Positions 24,942 through 34,147 are shown, counted from the stretch's first letter. The stretch: DNA of 64,000 nt from Castellaniella sp049651205 (GCF_049651205.1 NZ_JBASBR010000011.1:59472-123471), one strand, 5' to 3'. Notes: a model not told the origin generated them from the letters alone. Numbers and translations are program-made.

Positions 24942-25412
24942 TTAGGCAGTCAGCTTGCGCACGGCCTGCAAGACTTCGTCTGCGTGGCCTGGCACACGAA
25001 CGCCACGCCATTCCTGCACCAGCGTACCGTGTTGATCAACCAGAAAGGTGCTGCGTTCGATGCCGCGCACCTGTTTGCCATACATGTTTTTCTGTTTCAT
25101 GACGTCAAAGAGCTGACACAGGGTTTCATCTGGGTCGGATACTAGCGCGAAGGGCAGGCTTTGCTGGTCGGTGAAGTTTTCGTGTGATTTGATGGAATCC
25201 CGGGAGATGCCAAACACCGGGCAATCCAGCGACTGAAATTGCGGGTGGAGATCGCGGAAATTTTGTGACTCTGTGGTGCAGCCCGGTGTGTTGTCCTTAG
25301 GATAAAAATAAAGAACAAAGGGTTTGCCTTGAAGTGCAGCCGAATCAAATGCACCGTGGGTGGATTCTGCGGTCAAGGGGGGCAAGGGTTTGCCGATTGC
25401 GACAGGGGTCAT
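24942..25412 (-). CDS. bcp: Thioredoxin-dependent peroxiredoxin (BCP/PrxQ)
   Basis: PrxQ-type thiol peroxidase of 156 residues. The peroxidatic Cys45 is in YPKDNTPGCTTES and the catalytic Arg in GIERSTFLVD. The resolving Cys five residues later in E. coli Bcp is replaced by Gln50, so the enzyme is a 1-Cys type or uses Cys64 or Cys99 as resolving residue. Cytoplasmic, reduces hydroperoxides at the expense of thioredoxin or another thiol. Its start overlaps the stop of the Mth938-like gene by four bases. Confidence 0.92.
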   Translation of the reverse strand: MTPVAIGKPLPPLTAESTHGAFDSAALQGKPFVLYFYPKDNTPGCTTESQNFRDLHPQFQSLDCPVFGISRDSIKSHENFTDQQSLPFALVSDPDETLCQLFDVMKQKNMYGKQVRGIERSTFLVDQHGTLVQEWRGVRVPGHADEVLQAVRKLTA

Positions 25413-25855
25413 GGGGTAGGGTCTCCGGGTAACAAAAGCGCCAGGACGCGGCGTTCTTCGGACATCAAAATGTTGTATGTCCGGGCTGCGGCCTGGGTGG
25501 TCATGGTTTCGACACCAATGCCCAGCTGCAACAGCGGGCGAAGGGTTTCGGTGGGTAAGAAGGTTTGGCGGGTGCCCGTGCCGATCAGCAACACTTCGGG
25601 GGCATCGTCCGGCAGGCGGCTGGGGGCGTCGTCAAGAAACGCCATGGGATCGTCCGAGGCCTTGTCAAGCCCGATAAGCGCCTTCAAAAACGATGCATTG
25701 ATCTCATTGACGCGGCTGATTTCTACCGTACGCACGGGGCCTTCAGGCCCAAAGCAGATGGCGTTTTCGTAGCGCACCTGATTGATCTCCAGGTGGTGCT
25801 CGCCGTATGCCGTTACGGTATTCAGTGCTGGATTAAGGTCTTTTTGCAATAACAC
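25409..25855 (-). CDS. Mth938-like domain (DUF498, NDUFAF3/Xcc1710 family) protein
   Basis: A protein of about 148 residues of the Mth938 family, with LNPALNTVTAYGEHHLEINQ, EVLLIGTGTRQTFLP and GIGVETMTTQAAARTYNIL. The eukaryotic member NDUFAF3 assists complex I assembly; bacterial members have no firm function. The frame is open to 25966, but GTG 25855 is chosen because GGAG lies six bases upstream and homology begins there (LLQKDLNPALN). It is the first gene of a leftward group Mth938-bcp-PhoH-pdxA and is divergent from alaC. Confidence 0.8.
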   Translation of the reverse strand: MLLQKDLNPALNTVTAYGEHHLEINQVRYENAICFGPEGPVRTVEISRVNEINASFLKALIGLDKASDDPMAFLDDAPSRLPDDAPEVLLIGTGTRQTFLPTETLRPLLQLGIGVETMTTQAAARTYNILMSEERRVLALLLPGDPTP

Positions 25856-26010
25856 GGCATGCTCCAGAGTTCCTGTGATGATAGCGCAGTGCGCCCCCGC
25901 CGACAGGCAGGCTGATTTGCGAGTCGCACACGCATGCGCTAGATTATCGGATTTGCTGCACTGCATCTACTTGCCGCCAGAATTTTGTTTCAGCCCTGCC
26001 GAGGATCATC

Positions 26011-27198
26011 ATGACCACCTTTCCGCGTATCGAGCGCCTGCCACCCTATGTGTTCAACATTACGGGAGAGCTCAAGATGGCTGCCCGGCACCGGGGCGAG
26101 GACATTATTGATATGTCCATGGGCAATCCGGATGGCCCGACCCCACCGCATATCGTGGCCAAGCTGGTTGAGGTTGCCGAGCGGGAAAACACCCATGGGT
26201 ATTCGGTATCCAAGGGCATTCCGCGTCTGCGCCGAGCCATTACGCAGTGGTACGAGCGCCGTTACGGCGTGCAGTTTGATCCCGATACCGAGGCGATTGT
26301 GACGATCGGCTCAAAAGAGGGCCTGGCCCACCTGATGCTGGCGACACTGGATCGTGGCGATACGGTGCTGGTGCCCAACCCCAGCTATCCGATTCACATC
26401 TACGGGGCGGTAATTGCAGGGGCTAATATCCGTTCTGTACCTATGATTCCAGGTCTGGATTTCTTTGAGGAAATCGAGCGTGCAGTGCGCGAGACCATCC
26501 CCAGGCCCAAGATGATGATTTTGGGCTTTCCCAGCAATCCCACCGCCCAGTGCGTGGATTTGTCGTTCTTCGAACGCGTGGTGGCACTAGCCAAAGAGCA
26601 TGGCATTTTGGTGGTGCACGATCTCGCCTATGCCGACATTACGTTTGATGGCTATGTGGCGCCCTCCATCATGCAGGTGCCCGGTGCGCGTGATGTGGCT
26701 GTCGAATTCTTCACCATGAGCAAAAGCTACAACATGGCAGGGTGGCGTATTGGTTTCATGGTGGGCAACCGCGAGCTGGTCAATGCGCTGGCACGCATCA
26801 AGAGCTATCACGATTACGGCACCTTTACGCCTTTGCAGGTGGCTGCCATCGCGGCGCTTGAGGGCCCGCAAGATTGCGTGGCCGAAGTGGTCGAGCAGTA
26901 TCGCCGCCGCCGCGACGTGTTGGCCAAGGGCTTGCACGAGGCAGGGTGGCCGGTGGATATCCCCAAGGCGTCGATGTACATCTGGGCGCACATCCCCGAG
27001 CCCTATCGGGCGACGGGTTCTCTCGAGTTCTCCAAGCGCTTGTTGTCGGAAGCCAAGGTGGCGGTTTCACCAGGGATTGGCTTTGGCGAGTACGGCGACG
27101 AATACGTGCGCTTTGCCCTGATCGAAAACGAGCAACGTACCCGCCAGGCGGTGCGCGGCATCAAGGATATGTTTCGCAAGGACGGGTTCCTGAAATGA
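26011..27198 (+). CDS. alaC: Alanine transaminase AlaC (class I/II aminotransferase)
   Basis: PLP-dependent aminotransferase of 395 residues, close to AlaC/YfdZ, making alanine from pyruvate and glutamate. The PLP lysine is Lys238 in TMSKSYNMAGWRIGF. GNPDGPTPPHIV, NPSYPIHIYGAV and FPSNPTAQCVD are typical. The start has GAGGAT upstream. Its stop overlaps the hom ATG (ATGA), so it heads an alaC-hom-thrC operon, an arrangement linking pyruvate-family and aspartate-family amino acid synthesis. Confidence 0.93.
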   Translation: MTTFPRIERLPPYVFNITGELKMAARHRGEDIIDMSMGNPDGPTPPHIVAKLVEVAERENTHGYSVSKGIPRLRRAITQWYERRYGVQFDPDTEAIVTIGSKEGLAHLMLATLDRGDTVLVPNPSYPIHIYGAVIAGANIRSVPMIPGLDFFEEIERAVRETIPRPKMMILGFPSNPTAQCVDLSFFERVVALAKEHGILVVHDLAYADITFDGYVAPSIMQVPGARDVAVEFFTMSKSYNMAGWRIGFMVGNRELVNALARIKSYHDYGTFTPLQVAAIAALEGPQDCVAEVVEQYRRRRDVLAKGLHEAGWPVDIPKASMYIWAHIPEPYRATGSLEFSKRLLSEAKVAVSPGIGFGEYGDEYVRFALIENEQRTRQAVRGIKDMFRKDGFLK

Positions 27199-28499
27199 AA
27201 CCAGTTCGAATCGGCTTGTTAGGCCTGGGTGTTGTGGGTGGGGGTGTCTGGACAGTGCTGGCGCAAAACAGCAGCGAAATCGCGCGTCGTGCAGGGCGGT
27301 CCATCGAAGTCACTGCCGTGGCTGTGCGTGATGTCGCCAAGGCGCGGGCGCTGGTTGGGCCTGACGTCCGCATTGCGAGCGATGCGCATGAGCTTGTGAA
27401 CGATCCAGATATCGACGTCGTCGTCGAACTCATGGGCGGTGATACGTTTGCCAAAGACTGCATTCTTCAGGCGATCGAGCACGGCAAGCATGTGGTCACG
27501 GCCAACAAGGCTTTGCTGGCCGTGCATGGTAACGAGATTTTCGCGGCAGCCCAGGCCCGCGGGGTGATGGTGGCTTTCGAGGCGGCGGTTGCCGGCGGAA
27601 TTCCGATCATCAAGGCGATCCGCGAAGGCCTGACAGCCAATCGTATCCAGTGGGTAGCCGGCATTATCAATGGCACCACCAACTTTATTCTCTCCGAAAT
27701 GCGTCAGCGTGGGCTGCCCTTCGAAACCGTACTGGCCGAGGCCCAGCGGTTAGGATATGCCGAAGCCGACCCAACCTTCGACATTGAAGGCGTGGATGCC
27801 GCACACAAGCTTACCTTGCTGGCGTCGCTCGCCTTTGGTATCCCGGTGCAGTTTGACAAAGCCACCACTGAGGGTATCTCCCATCTGGCTTCCGAAGATA
27901 TCGTGCACGCCGAGCGTCTGGGGTATCGCATCAAGCTGCTGGGTATCACCCGCCGGCGCCCGGATGGCATCGAGCTTCGGGTGCATCCAACGCTGGTGCC
28001 GGCCGATTGCCTTCTGGCCAATGTCGAAGGCGCGATGAATGCTGTGTTGGTCAGGGGTGATGTTGTCGGTTTGTCCATGTACTATGGGCAAGGGGCTGGG
28101 GCCTTGCCTACGGCATCAGCCGTCGTGGCCGATCTGGTCGACGTTGCGCGTTTGCAAATGGCCGATCCCGAGCACCAGGTTCCCTATCTGGCTTTCCAGC
28201 CGGAGGCTGTGGTGGATATTCCTGTGCTGCCGATGGCAGAAGTGCGTTCCAGCTTTTATCTGCGCTTGCGCGTGGATGATGTGCCGGGAGTGCTGGCCGA
28301 TTTGGCACGGATTCTGTCTGGTGCGGGGATTTCTGTGGGATCGATGTTCCAGCAGCCGCATGGCGATCAGCAGGCTGATATTATTTTCCTCACCCACGAA
28401 GCCCGTGAAGGCGATGTGGACGCCGCCTTGCAAGTGATGCAAAACCAGTCTTTTGTCCGCTCTGATGTCACCCGTCTGCGCGTGGAGAATTTCTCTTGA
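27195..28499 (+). CDS. hom: Homoserine dehydrogenase
   Basis: NAD(P)-dependent homoserine dehydrogenase of 434 residues in threonine and methionine synthesis. The dinucleotide-binding motif is GLLGLGVVGGGVW, followed by VVELMGG, the HVVTANKALLA segment and the catalytic region INGTTNFILSEM and GYAEADPTFDIEGVDAAHK. A C-terminal ACT domain (about 350-430, SSFYLRLRVDDVPGVLADLARIL) suggests feedback control by threonine. ATG 27195 overlaps the alaC stop. Confidence 0.95.
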   Translation: MKPVRIGLLGLGVVGGGVWTVLAQNSSEIARRAGRSIEVTAVAVRDVAKARALVGPDVRIASDAHELVNDPDIDVVVELMGGDTFAKDCILQAIEHGKHVVTANKALLAVHGNEIFAAAQARGVMVAFEAAVAGGIPIIKAIREGLTANRIQWVAGIINGTTNFILSEMRQRGLPFETVLAEAQRLGYAEADPTFDIEGVDAAHKLTLLASLAFGIPVQFDKATTEGISHLASEDIVHAERLGYRIKLLGITRRRPDGIELRVHPTLVPADCLLANVEGAMNAVLVRGDVVGLSMYYGQGAGALPTASAVVADLVDVARLQMADPEHQVPYLAFQPEAVVDIPVLPMAEVRSSFYLRLRVDDVPGVLADLARILSGAGISVGSMFQQPHGDQQADIIFLTHEAREGDVDAALQVMQNQSFVRSDVTRLRVENFS

Positions 28500-29896
28500 A
28501 ATATCAGTCTACCCGGGGCGGTATGGCCCCTGTGCCATTTTGCGACATCCTGCTTGAAGGCCTGGCACCTGATGGTGGTCTGGCTTTGCCGGTCTCCCTG
28601 CCGCAAATCTCCAAGGCACAGCTTGAATCCTGGCGCGGCCTGTCCTATGCCGAGCTTGCCGCCCAGGTACTGGGTTTGTTCATCGACGACATTCCCACCA
28701 ATGACTTGCAGCGCCTCACGCAAGCCGCCTATGCCCCCGAGGTATTTCCCCGGATTGCGCCATTAAAGCCATTGCGCCCCGGCGTATCGTTGTTGGGCTT
28801 GTCCGAGGGCCCTACGTTGGCGTTCAAGGACATGGCCATGCAGTTTCTGGGGCAGGTGTTCGAGTACGTGCTGGCGCAGCGTGGTCAAACCCTCAATGTG
28901 CTGGGTGCCACCTCTGGAGATACCGGATCTGCTGCCGAATACGCCTTGCGTGGCAAGCGTGGTGTGGCGGTGTTCATGCTGTCGCCTCATGGGCGCATGA
29001 GCGCCTTTCAGCGTGCACAGATGTATTCGCTGCAAGACGCCAATATCCACAATATTGCGGTACGGGGTGTGTTTGACGAATGCCAGGATATTGTCAAGGC
29101 ACTCGCTGGCGATCTCGGCTTCAAGAACCGCCATAACCTGGGTGCCGTCAATTCCATCAACTGGGCCCGCATCGCCGCACAGATTGTTTATTACGTCTGG
29201 GGTTGGCTGCGTGCCACCACAGAGCCCGGCCAAAAAGTCTCATTTGCGGTACCGTCGGGCAACTTCGGCAATATCCTGGCCGGCCATCTGGCGCGTCAGA
29301 TGGGGGTACCCATTCATCGTCTGGTTCTGGCCAGCAACGAAAACAACGTCCTCGAAGAATTCTTCCGCACTGGGGTGTATCGGCCACGGCCGGCCAGCCA
29401 GACGTATGCCACGTCCAGCCCCTCGATGGATATTTCACGGGCCTCCAATTTCGAGCGTTTTGTGTTTGATCTGGTGGCACAGGATCCAGCTCGGGTTCGC
29501 GGCCTGATGTCCGACCTGAAGCAAGACGGCCAGTTTGATCTCTCCGATCTCAAACCGCAGCTTGCGGATCGCTACGGCTTTGTTGCGGGCACCAGTACAC
29601 ATGCTGATCGTTTGTCCACCATCCGGGCGGTGTACCAGGAGTCTGGCTTGCTGATCGATCCGCATACGGCAGACGGCGTGCATGTAGCCTTGTCGCACCT
29701 TGATCCTGGCATCCCAATGCTGGTGCTCGAAACAGCACTACCGGCCAAGTTCTCTGAAACCATTCTTGAGGCAACCGGCCGGCAGCCCGAGATTCCTGTA
29801 GCACTGCAAGATTTGCAGCAGCAACCGCAGCGCTTTGAAATCATGGATTGCGACGCCAGCCTGGTGGCCGATTATCTTCGCCGGCACGCCTTGTAG
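28496..29896 (+). CDS. thrC: Threonine synthase
   Basis: PLP enzyme of 466 residues converting phosphohomoserine to threonine. The start is TTG at 28496, overlapping the hom stop (TTGA) and giving the conserved MKYQSTRGG opening. The PLP lysine is Lys111 in PTLAFKDMAMQFLG. GATSGDTGSAAEYAL, the phosphate cradle VPSGNFGNILAG and NENNVLEEF are typical of the long gammaproteobacterial/betaproteobacterial form. No homoserine kinase gene lies in this operon. Confidence 0.95.
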   Translation: MKYQSTRGGMAPVPFCDILLEGLAPDGGLALPVSLPQISKAQLESWRGLSYAELAAQVLGLFIDDIPTNDLQRLTQAAYAPEVFPRIAPLKPLRPGVSLLGLSEGPTLAFKDMAMQFLGQVFEYVLAQRGQTLNVLGATSGDTGSAAEYALRGKRGVAVFMLSPHGRMSAFQRAQMYSLQDANIHNIAVRGVFDECQDIVKALAGDLGFKNRHNLGAVNSINWARIAAQIVYYVWGWLRATTEPGQKVSFAVPSGNFGNILAGHLARQMGVPIHRLVLASNENNVLEEFFRTGVYRPRPASQTYATSSPSMDISRASNFERFVFDLVAQDPARVRGLMSDLKQDGQFDLSDLKPQLADRYGFVAGTSTHADRLSTIRAVYQESGLLIDPHTADGVHVALSHLDPGIPMLVLETALPAKFSETILEATGRQPEIPVALQDLQQQPQRFEIMDCDASLVADYLRRHAL

Positions 29897-29911
29897 CGTG
29901 GGTGGGTTGTC

Positions 29912-31204
29912 TTACGTAGTGGCCTGTTGTGCCGCTTTCAAGCCACTGCGTACGGCGCCTTCCAGTACCGCCGGGAAACCCGTGTCCGTCCAGTCACCGG
30001 CAAGATAAAGGCCTGGCCACGGGGTCTTGGTGCCTGGGCGCTTCAGGCCTGGCACCACATCAAAAGTCGCGTGCTTTTCAGTAATCAGAGACCACTGCAC
30101 GACGGCAGGTAGGGGGTGTTTGGCCTGCTCCCGAATCTGCCGCAGCACGCCGTTAAAAATCGTCTCTGGGACTGTGTCGGCGTAGCGCTGGGCCCGTCCG
30201 ATCACAATGTGCACCATGGATCTGGCTTCGGCCGTATGTGCATAGGCACTGGCGTCAAACATCCATTGTCCCCAAGCCTGAAGGGCTGGTTTGTCTTGCA
30301 GCAGCTGCATGGCGTGGCCCGAGTTCCACGGTTGGTTCAGACGCAGGGTCAGTGTGCCGATGGCTGCCATTTGGGGCAGGGGCCAGGTGCCCAGCCAGGT
30401 ATTGGCGCCGGGTAGGGAAGACAGTAGCCGCCGGGCTTCGCGCGCGGACGTTGCAACAATCACCCGATCATGGCATTTGTCGTTCAAATGCCAGGTGTTT
30501 GCCGGGCCAGCTTGCAATTGCGTGATGCGTTCGCGGCTCAGTCGGTCGCCCAGCTGCTCGCAGGCCTGACGAGGCCACAGATCGTGGAGATGACCTCGCG
30601 GGATCAGCAGATCGCTGTCGCCGGGATGGGCACCCAGGCTCTTGGCCAGCAAATGTGCCAGCAAGCGGGCATCTGTGTGCTCCAGGGCGGTATTGGTGGC
30701 AGCCAGGCAAAGCGGTGTCCACAAGACGTTTTGCAGCCGGGGTGGGCACCCCAGTTGTTGCAGCCAGAGGGCTGCATTCATGTCTGCGGGAATCACCGGA
30801 TTGTCCAGAGACTGCAGAACCCGCTTCAGATGCAGGCGGCCGCGCCAGCCTTGCAAGCCTTTGCTGCCAAACATCACCCCGAGTTGATGAAAAGGCGCTG
30901 GCAAAGGCCAGAATGAGAGTCTCAGGCTTTGGTCTGCCGACTGAAGATTCAGAGGGCAACGGTAAAAGGCAGATCGAGGATCGACGCCCAGTTGGGCCAT
31001 CATGCCAAGAATAGCGTGATAGGCACCCAGCAAAATATGCTGCCCGTTATCTGTAGCCGTGGCCAGTGCCGGATTACGGATGTTTCGTGCGCGCCCGCCG
31101 GCAGCGGCGGCCGCCTCGTAGACATGAACGTCATGCCCTTGCTGCAGCGCATGGATTGCAGCGGCCAAGCCAGCCCAACCGGCGCCAATGACGGCAAGCT
31201 TCAT
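29912..31204 (-). CDS. hpnE: Hydroxysqualene dehydroxylase (FAD oxidoreductase)
   Basis: FAD-dependent amine-oxidase-type enzyme of 430 residues, third step of the bacterial squalene pathway (hydroxysqualene to squalene). The FAD site is MKLAVIGAGWAGLAAAI with the second VYEAAAAAGGRAR, and the C-terminal FAD motif is LYLAGDWTDTGFPAVLEGA. ATG 31204 overlaps the hpnD stop by four bases. It ends 15 bases from the convergent thrC stop, with no terminator seen between. Confidence 0.92.
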   Translation of the reverse strand: MKLAVIGAGWAGLAAAIHALQQGHDVHVYEAAAAAGGRARNIRNPALATATDNGQHILLGAYHAILGMMAQLGVDPRSAFYRCPLNLQSADQSLRLSFWPLPAPFHQLGVMFGSKGLQGWRGRLHLKRVLQSLDNPVIPADMNAALWLQQLGCPPRLQNVLWTPLCLAATNTALEHTDARLLAHLLAKSLGAHPGDSDLLIPRGHLHDLWPRQACEQLGDRLSRERITQLQAGPANTWHLNDKCHDRVIVATSAREARRLLSSLPGANTWLGTWPLPQMAAIGTLTLRLNQPWNSGHAMQLLQDKPALQAWGQWMFDASAYAHTAEARSMVHIVIGRAQRYADTVPETIFNGVLRQIREQAKHPLPAVVQWSLITEKHATFDVVPGLKRPGTKTPWPGLYLAGDWTDTGFPAVLEGAVRSGLKAAQQATT

Positions 31205-32064
31205 GCAGACAGACGGCGTATCAGGCCCGCGCCGCCGCCCACCCACACCTTCCAGGCCAGCCAGAACTTCCGGATGGGCGTAAGGGTGATGCGCTGGTTC
31301 AGGACATGCCAGCCGTCGCGTTCGATTTCACCCAGCAGGGTGTGATAGATGGCTGCCATCATGAGCCCGGGCCGCTGGGCGCGCCGGTCGGCTTCTGGCA
31401 GCAAACGCATGGCGTCCCGATATAGGGATTGTGCACGTTGCGTCTGTTGCCGCATCAAGGCTTCGAACGCTGCCGTGTGGTGGCTGTCCAGGATGTCGTC
31501 TACGGTAACGCCGTGCTGTTGCATCTCATCGGCCGGCAGGTAAATCCGTCCGCGCCGGGCGTCATCGCCCACGTCCCTGATGATGTTGGTCATCTGAAAC
31601 GCCAGCCCCAGGGTTTCGGCATATTGCAGGGTGCGCGCATCGGTGTATCCAAAAATACGGGCAGACAAATCTCCCACCACACCTGCGGCGCGCCAACAGT
31701 ATTCTTTCAAGGCGTTCCAGTCGTCGTAGCGAAACTGGTCCAGATCCATCTCCATGCCTTCGATTATGGCGTAGAACGGGGCAGACTCAAGCCCAAAGGT
31801 TTTGATATGAGGCGCTAGTGCGATGGCCACCGGGTGGTCTGGCGCACCATCAAACATCAGATCCACCTGGCCGCGCCACCAGGCCAGTTTCATTCGTGCC
31901 ACTGAGGCTTCCTCGGCGTCATCCACAATGTCATCCACTTCACGGCAAAAGGCGTACAGCGCCGTGATGGCGCGCCGTTGCTGCGTGGGCAGGAACAAAA
32001 ATGAGTAATAAAAGCTCGAGCCGCTTTGGGCGGCCTTTTGCTGGCAGTAATCGTCAGGTGTCAT
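31201..32064 (-). CDS. hpnD: Presqualene diphosphate synthase
   Basis: Squalene/phytoene synthase family enzyme of 287 residues joining two farnesyl diphosphates to presqualene diphosphate. The two Asp-rich motifs are REVDDIVDDAEE and NIIRDVGDDARRGRIYLP, with GDLSARIFGY between. The order hpnC-hpnD-hpnE with overlapping ends identifies it as HpnD rather than a one-step squalene synthase. Confidence 0.93.
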   Translation of the reverse strand: MTPDDYCQQKAAQSGSSFYYSFLFLPTQQRRAITALYAFCREVDDIVDDAEEASVARMKLAWWRGQVDLMFDGAPDHPVAIALAPHIKTFGLESAPFYAIIEGMEMDLDQFRYDDWNALKEYCWRAAGVVGDLSARIFGYTDARTLQYAETLGLAFQMTNIIRDVGDDARRGRIYLPADEMQQHGVTVDDILDSHHTAAFEALMRQQTQRAQSLYRDAMRLLPEADRRAQRPGLMMAAIYHTLLGEIERDGWHVLNQRITLTPIRKFWLAWKVWVGGGAGLIRRLSA

Positions 32065-32947
32065 GGTTTAAGGGTAAGGCAGTGTCTTGTGCCGGGCGGG
32101 GCCGGCCGAATGCGCGCCAGCATAGCAGGAAGCTATCCCGCCGACCCACGATGGGCCGATTGGCATAAGGGTTGTAACCACCGGCAGCCAGCTTTTCGAG
32201 GATACGTAATCCTCCCAGTACCACCAGACGCAACTCCCAGCCTATACGCCCGGGCAGGCGCCAGGCCAGGGGGCTGCCGGCGAGCAAGGCTTGCTGTGCC
32301 TGCTGGGCCTGTTCGCGCAACACCGCCCGCCAGGCTTGGGGCGCTTGCGCGGGTGGGTTCTGGCAAAGATCAGCCAGCGCAGGCAGGGTGACATGATGCC
32401 GTGCCAGGCAATCCAGAGGGATATAACAGCGGCCTTTGGCCTGGTCGATTGCCACGTCCTGGCAAAAATTGACACGTTGCAGCCCGGTGCAGATTGCGTC
32501 CGATTGCTCGATGTCTTGCGGGCTGGTGGCGCCAAACAGGTGCAGCATCAGCCGGCCCACAGGATTGGCCGAGCGCCGGCAGTAGTCTTTCAAGGCAGTC
32601 TCGTCAGGATAGTGGGTCACGTCCAGATCCTGAATAAAGGCGGACAGCAGATCCAGCAGAGGCTGAATCGGTAATTGATGTTTTGCGAGGGTCAGACGCA
32701 GGCGCTCGAAGATTGCGCTGTCTTCGGCAGACAGGGCGACGCGAACAGTCTGGTGGGTGCCCAGATCCTGCACGGCCAGGCGCCAGCGCTCAAGCGCCTC
32801 CCGGCGCGTTGCGGTATCTGCGTCACCTTCGTCAGCCAGATCGTCTGCGCCGCGTGCAAATGCGTACAGGGTTTGCACGGCAGGGCGCAGCCTGGCTGGC
32901 AACAGAAGTGATGCGACAGGGAAGTTTTCGTAGTGATCGATGGCCAT
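32054..32947 (-). CDS. hpnC: Hydroxysqualene synthase HpnC
   Basis: Squalene/phytoene synthase family enzyme of 297 residues that converts presqualene diphosphate to hydroxysqualene. The first Asp motif is RGADDLADEGD and the second NFCQDVAIDQAKGRCYIP; MAIDHYENFPVASLLLP is the typical HpnC opening. It overlaps hpnD by 11 bases. No Shine-Dalgarno precedes ATG 32947. A -10-like TATACT on this strand lies only eight bases upstream, so the mRNA may begin within a base or two of the start codon. Confidence 0.92.
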   Translation of the reverse strand: MAIDHYENFPVASLLLPARLRPAVQTLYAFARGADDLADEGDADTATRREALERWRLAVQDLGTHQTVRVALSAEDSAIFERLRLTLAKHQLPIQPLLDLLSAFIQDLDVTHYPDETALKDYCRRSANPVGRLMLHLFGATSPQDIEQSDAICTGLQRVNFCQDVAIDQAKGRCYIPLDCLARHHVTLPALADLCQNPPAQAPQAWRAVLREQAQQAQQALLAGSPLAWRLPGRIGWELRLVVLGGLRILEKLAAGGYNPYANRPIVGRRDSFLLCWRAFGRPRPAQDTALPLNHDT

Positions 32948-32955
32948 TAAGCGGC

Positions 32956-32963
32956 AGTATACT
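32956..32963. promoter_or_regulatory. Palindromic -10 element shared by hpnC and alr
   Basis: AGTATACT is a perfect palindrome (extending to CAGTATACTG at 32955-32964). It reads TATACT, 5 of 6 to the -10 consensus, on both strands, in the 70-bp gap between divergent hpnC and alr. The -35 elements are weak. Confidence 0.45.
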
Positions 32964-33017
32964 GATCCCCGGTTGGCGAGGCGCGTATGCCCCGCTTTTC
33001 TGTTTCATGAGGATCCC

Positions 33018-34133
33018 ATGCCACGTCCAATCCTGGTGACGGTCGATACGGGGGCGTTGTCCCATAATTTGCAGCAAGTGGCCCAACGCCTGTCACAGGA
33101 TGCGCCAGATGCGGCGCCCTTTGTGTGGGCGGTCATGAAATCCCGGGGCTACGGTCACGGGGTAGCCGCAGCCCTAAACGGGTTTGCCCAAGCAGATGGT
33201 CTGGCGATGCTCGATCTCGACGAAGCCATTCAGTGCCGTGAAGCCGGCTGGACAGGGCCCTTGTTGCTGCTTGAGGGGTTTTTTGAGCCCGCCGATCTGG
33301 AGATCCTTTCGCATTACTGCATCCAGACCACCGTTCATTGCGCCGAGCAGCTCGAAATGCTTGAGAGTGCCCTGTTGCGCACACCGCTGGATGCCTTGGT
33401 GAAACTGAATAGCGGCATGAATCGCTTGGGTTTCCAGCCAGAGCAATACCGTGCAGCGTTTGCCCGGGCGCAGGCACTGCAAACCAGTGGTGTGTTGGGG
33501 TCTGTCGGCAAAATGACGCACTTTGCGCGGGCTGACGACGACATGGCTGTCACGCGGGCACAGATGGACCGCTTTATTCAGGCTACCCAAGGTTTACCCG
33601 GCCCGGTCAGTGTGTGTAACTCTGCTGCTACGTTGACGCCCGGCTTTGCCGCCGCGGTTGGTGGCACCAGCCAGTGGGTACGCCCGGGCATTTGTCTTTA
33701 TGGGGCGTCACCGTTTGCAGATAAGCCTGCCAGCCATTTTGGTTTGTTGCCGGCCATGACGCTCAGTGCGCACCTCATCAGTACACATGTTGTGCCGGCA
33801 GGAGAAGCTGTTGGCTATGGGCAAACCTTTCGTGCGCCTGAGGCCATGAAAATAGGGATCGTGGCTTGTGGGTACGCGGATGGTTATCCACGGCACGCCC
33901 CCACAGGCACCCCGGTTACCGTAGATGGGATTGAAACCCGTCTCGTTGGCCGCGTGTCCATGGATATGTTGGCGGTCGACCTCCAGCCGATACCCGATGC
34001 ACATGTCGGCTCCAGTGTTGTACTGTGGGGCCAGGGTGGGCCTTCGGTGGATGCGGTTGCCCAGGCCTGTGGCACCATAGGCTACGAACTCCTTTGTGCC
34101 GTGGCGCCTCGTGTGCCACGGCGCGAGATCTAA
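33018..34133 (+). CDS. alr: Alanine racemase
   Basis: PLP alanine racemase of 371 residues supplying D-alanine for peptidoglycan. The PLP lysine is Lys41 in AVMKSRGYGHG, where most homologues read KANAYGHG. The second-base Tyr region is AVGYGQTFRAPE and the C-terminal GRVSMDMLAVDL is conserved. ATG 33018 has GAGGA nine bases upstream; the frame is open further 5' but overlaps hpnC. Start of a rightward run alr, dehydrogenase, radA. Confidence 0.93.
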   Translation: MPRPILVTVDTGALSHNLQQVAQRLSQDAPDAAPFVWAVMKSRGYGHGVAAALNGFAQADGLAMLDLDEAIQCREAGWTGPLLLLEGFFEPADLEILSHYCIQTTVHCAEQLEMLESALLRTPLDALVKLNSGMNRLGFQPEQYRAAFARAQALQTSGVLGSVGKMTHFARADDDMAVTRAQMDRFIQATQGLPGPVSVCNSAATLTPGFAAAVGGTSQWVRPGICLYGASPFADKPASHFGLLPAMTLSAHLISTHVVPAGEAVGYGQTFRAPEAMKIGIVACGYADGYPRHAPTGTPVTVDGIETRLVGRVSMDMLAVDLQPIPDAHVGSSVVLWGQGGPSVDAVAQACGTIGYELLCAVAPRVPRREI

Positions 34134-34147
34134 CTCCAGGGATCCCC

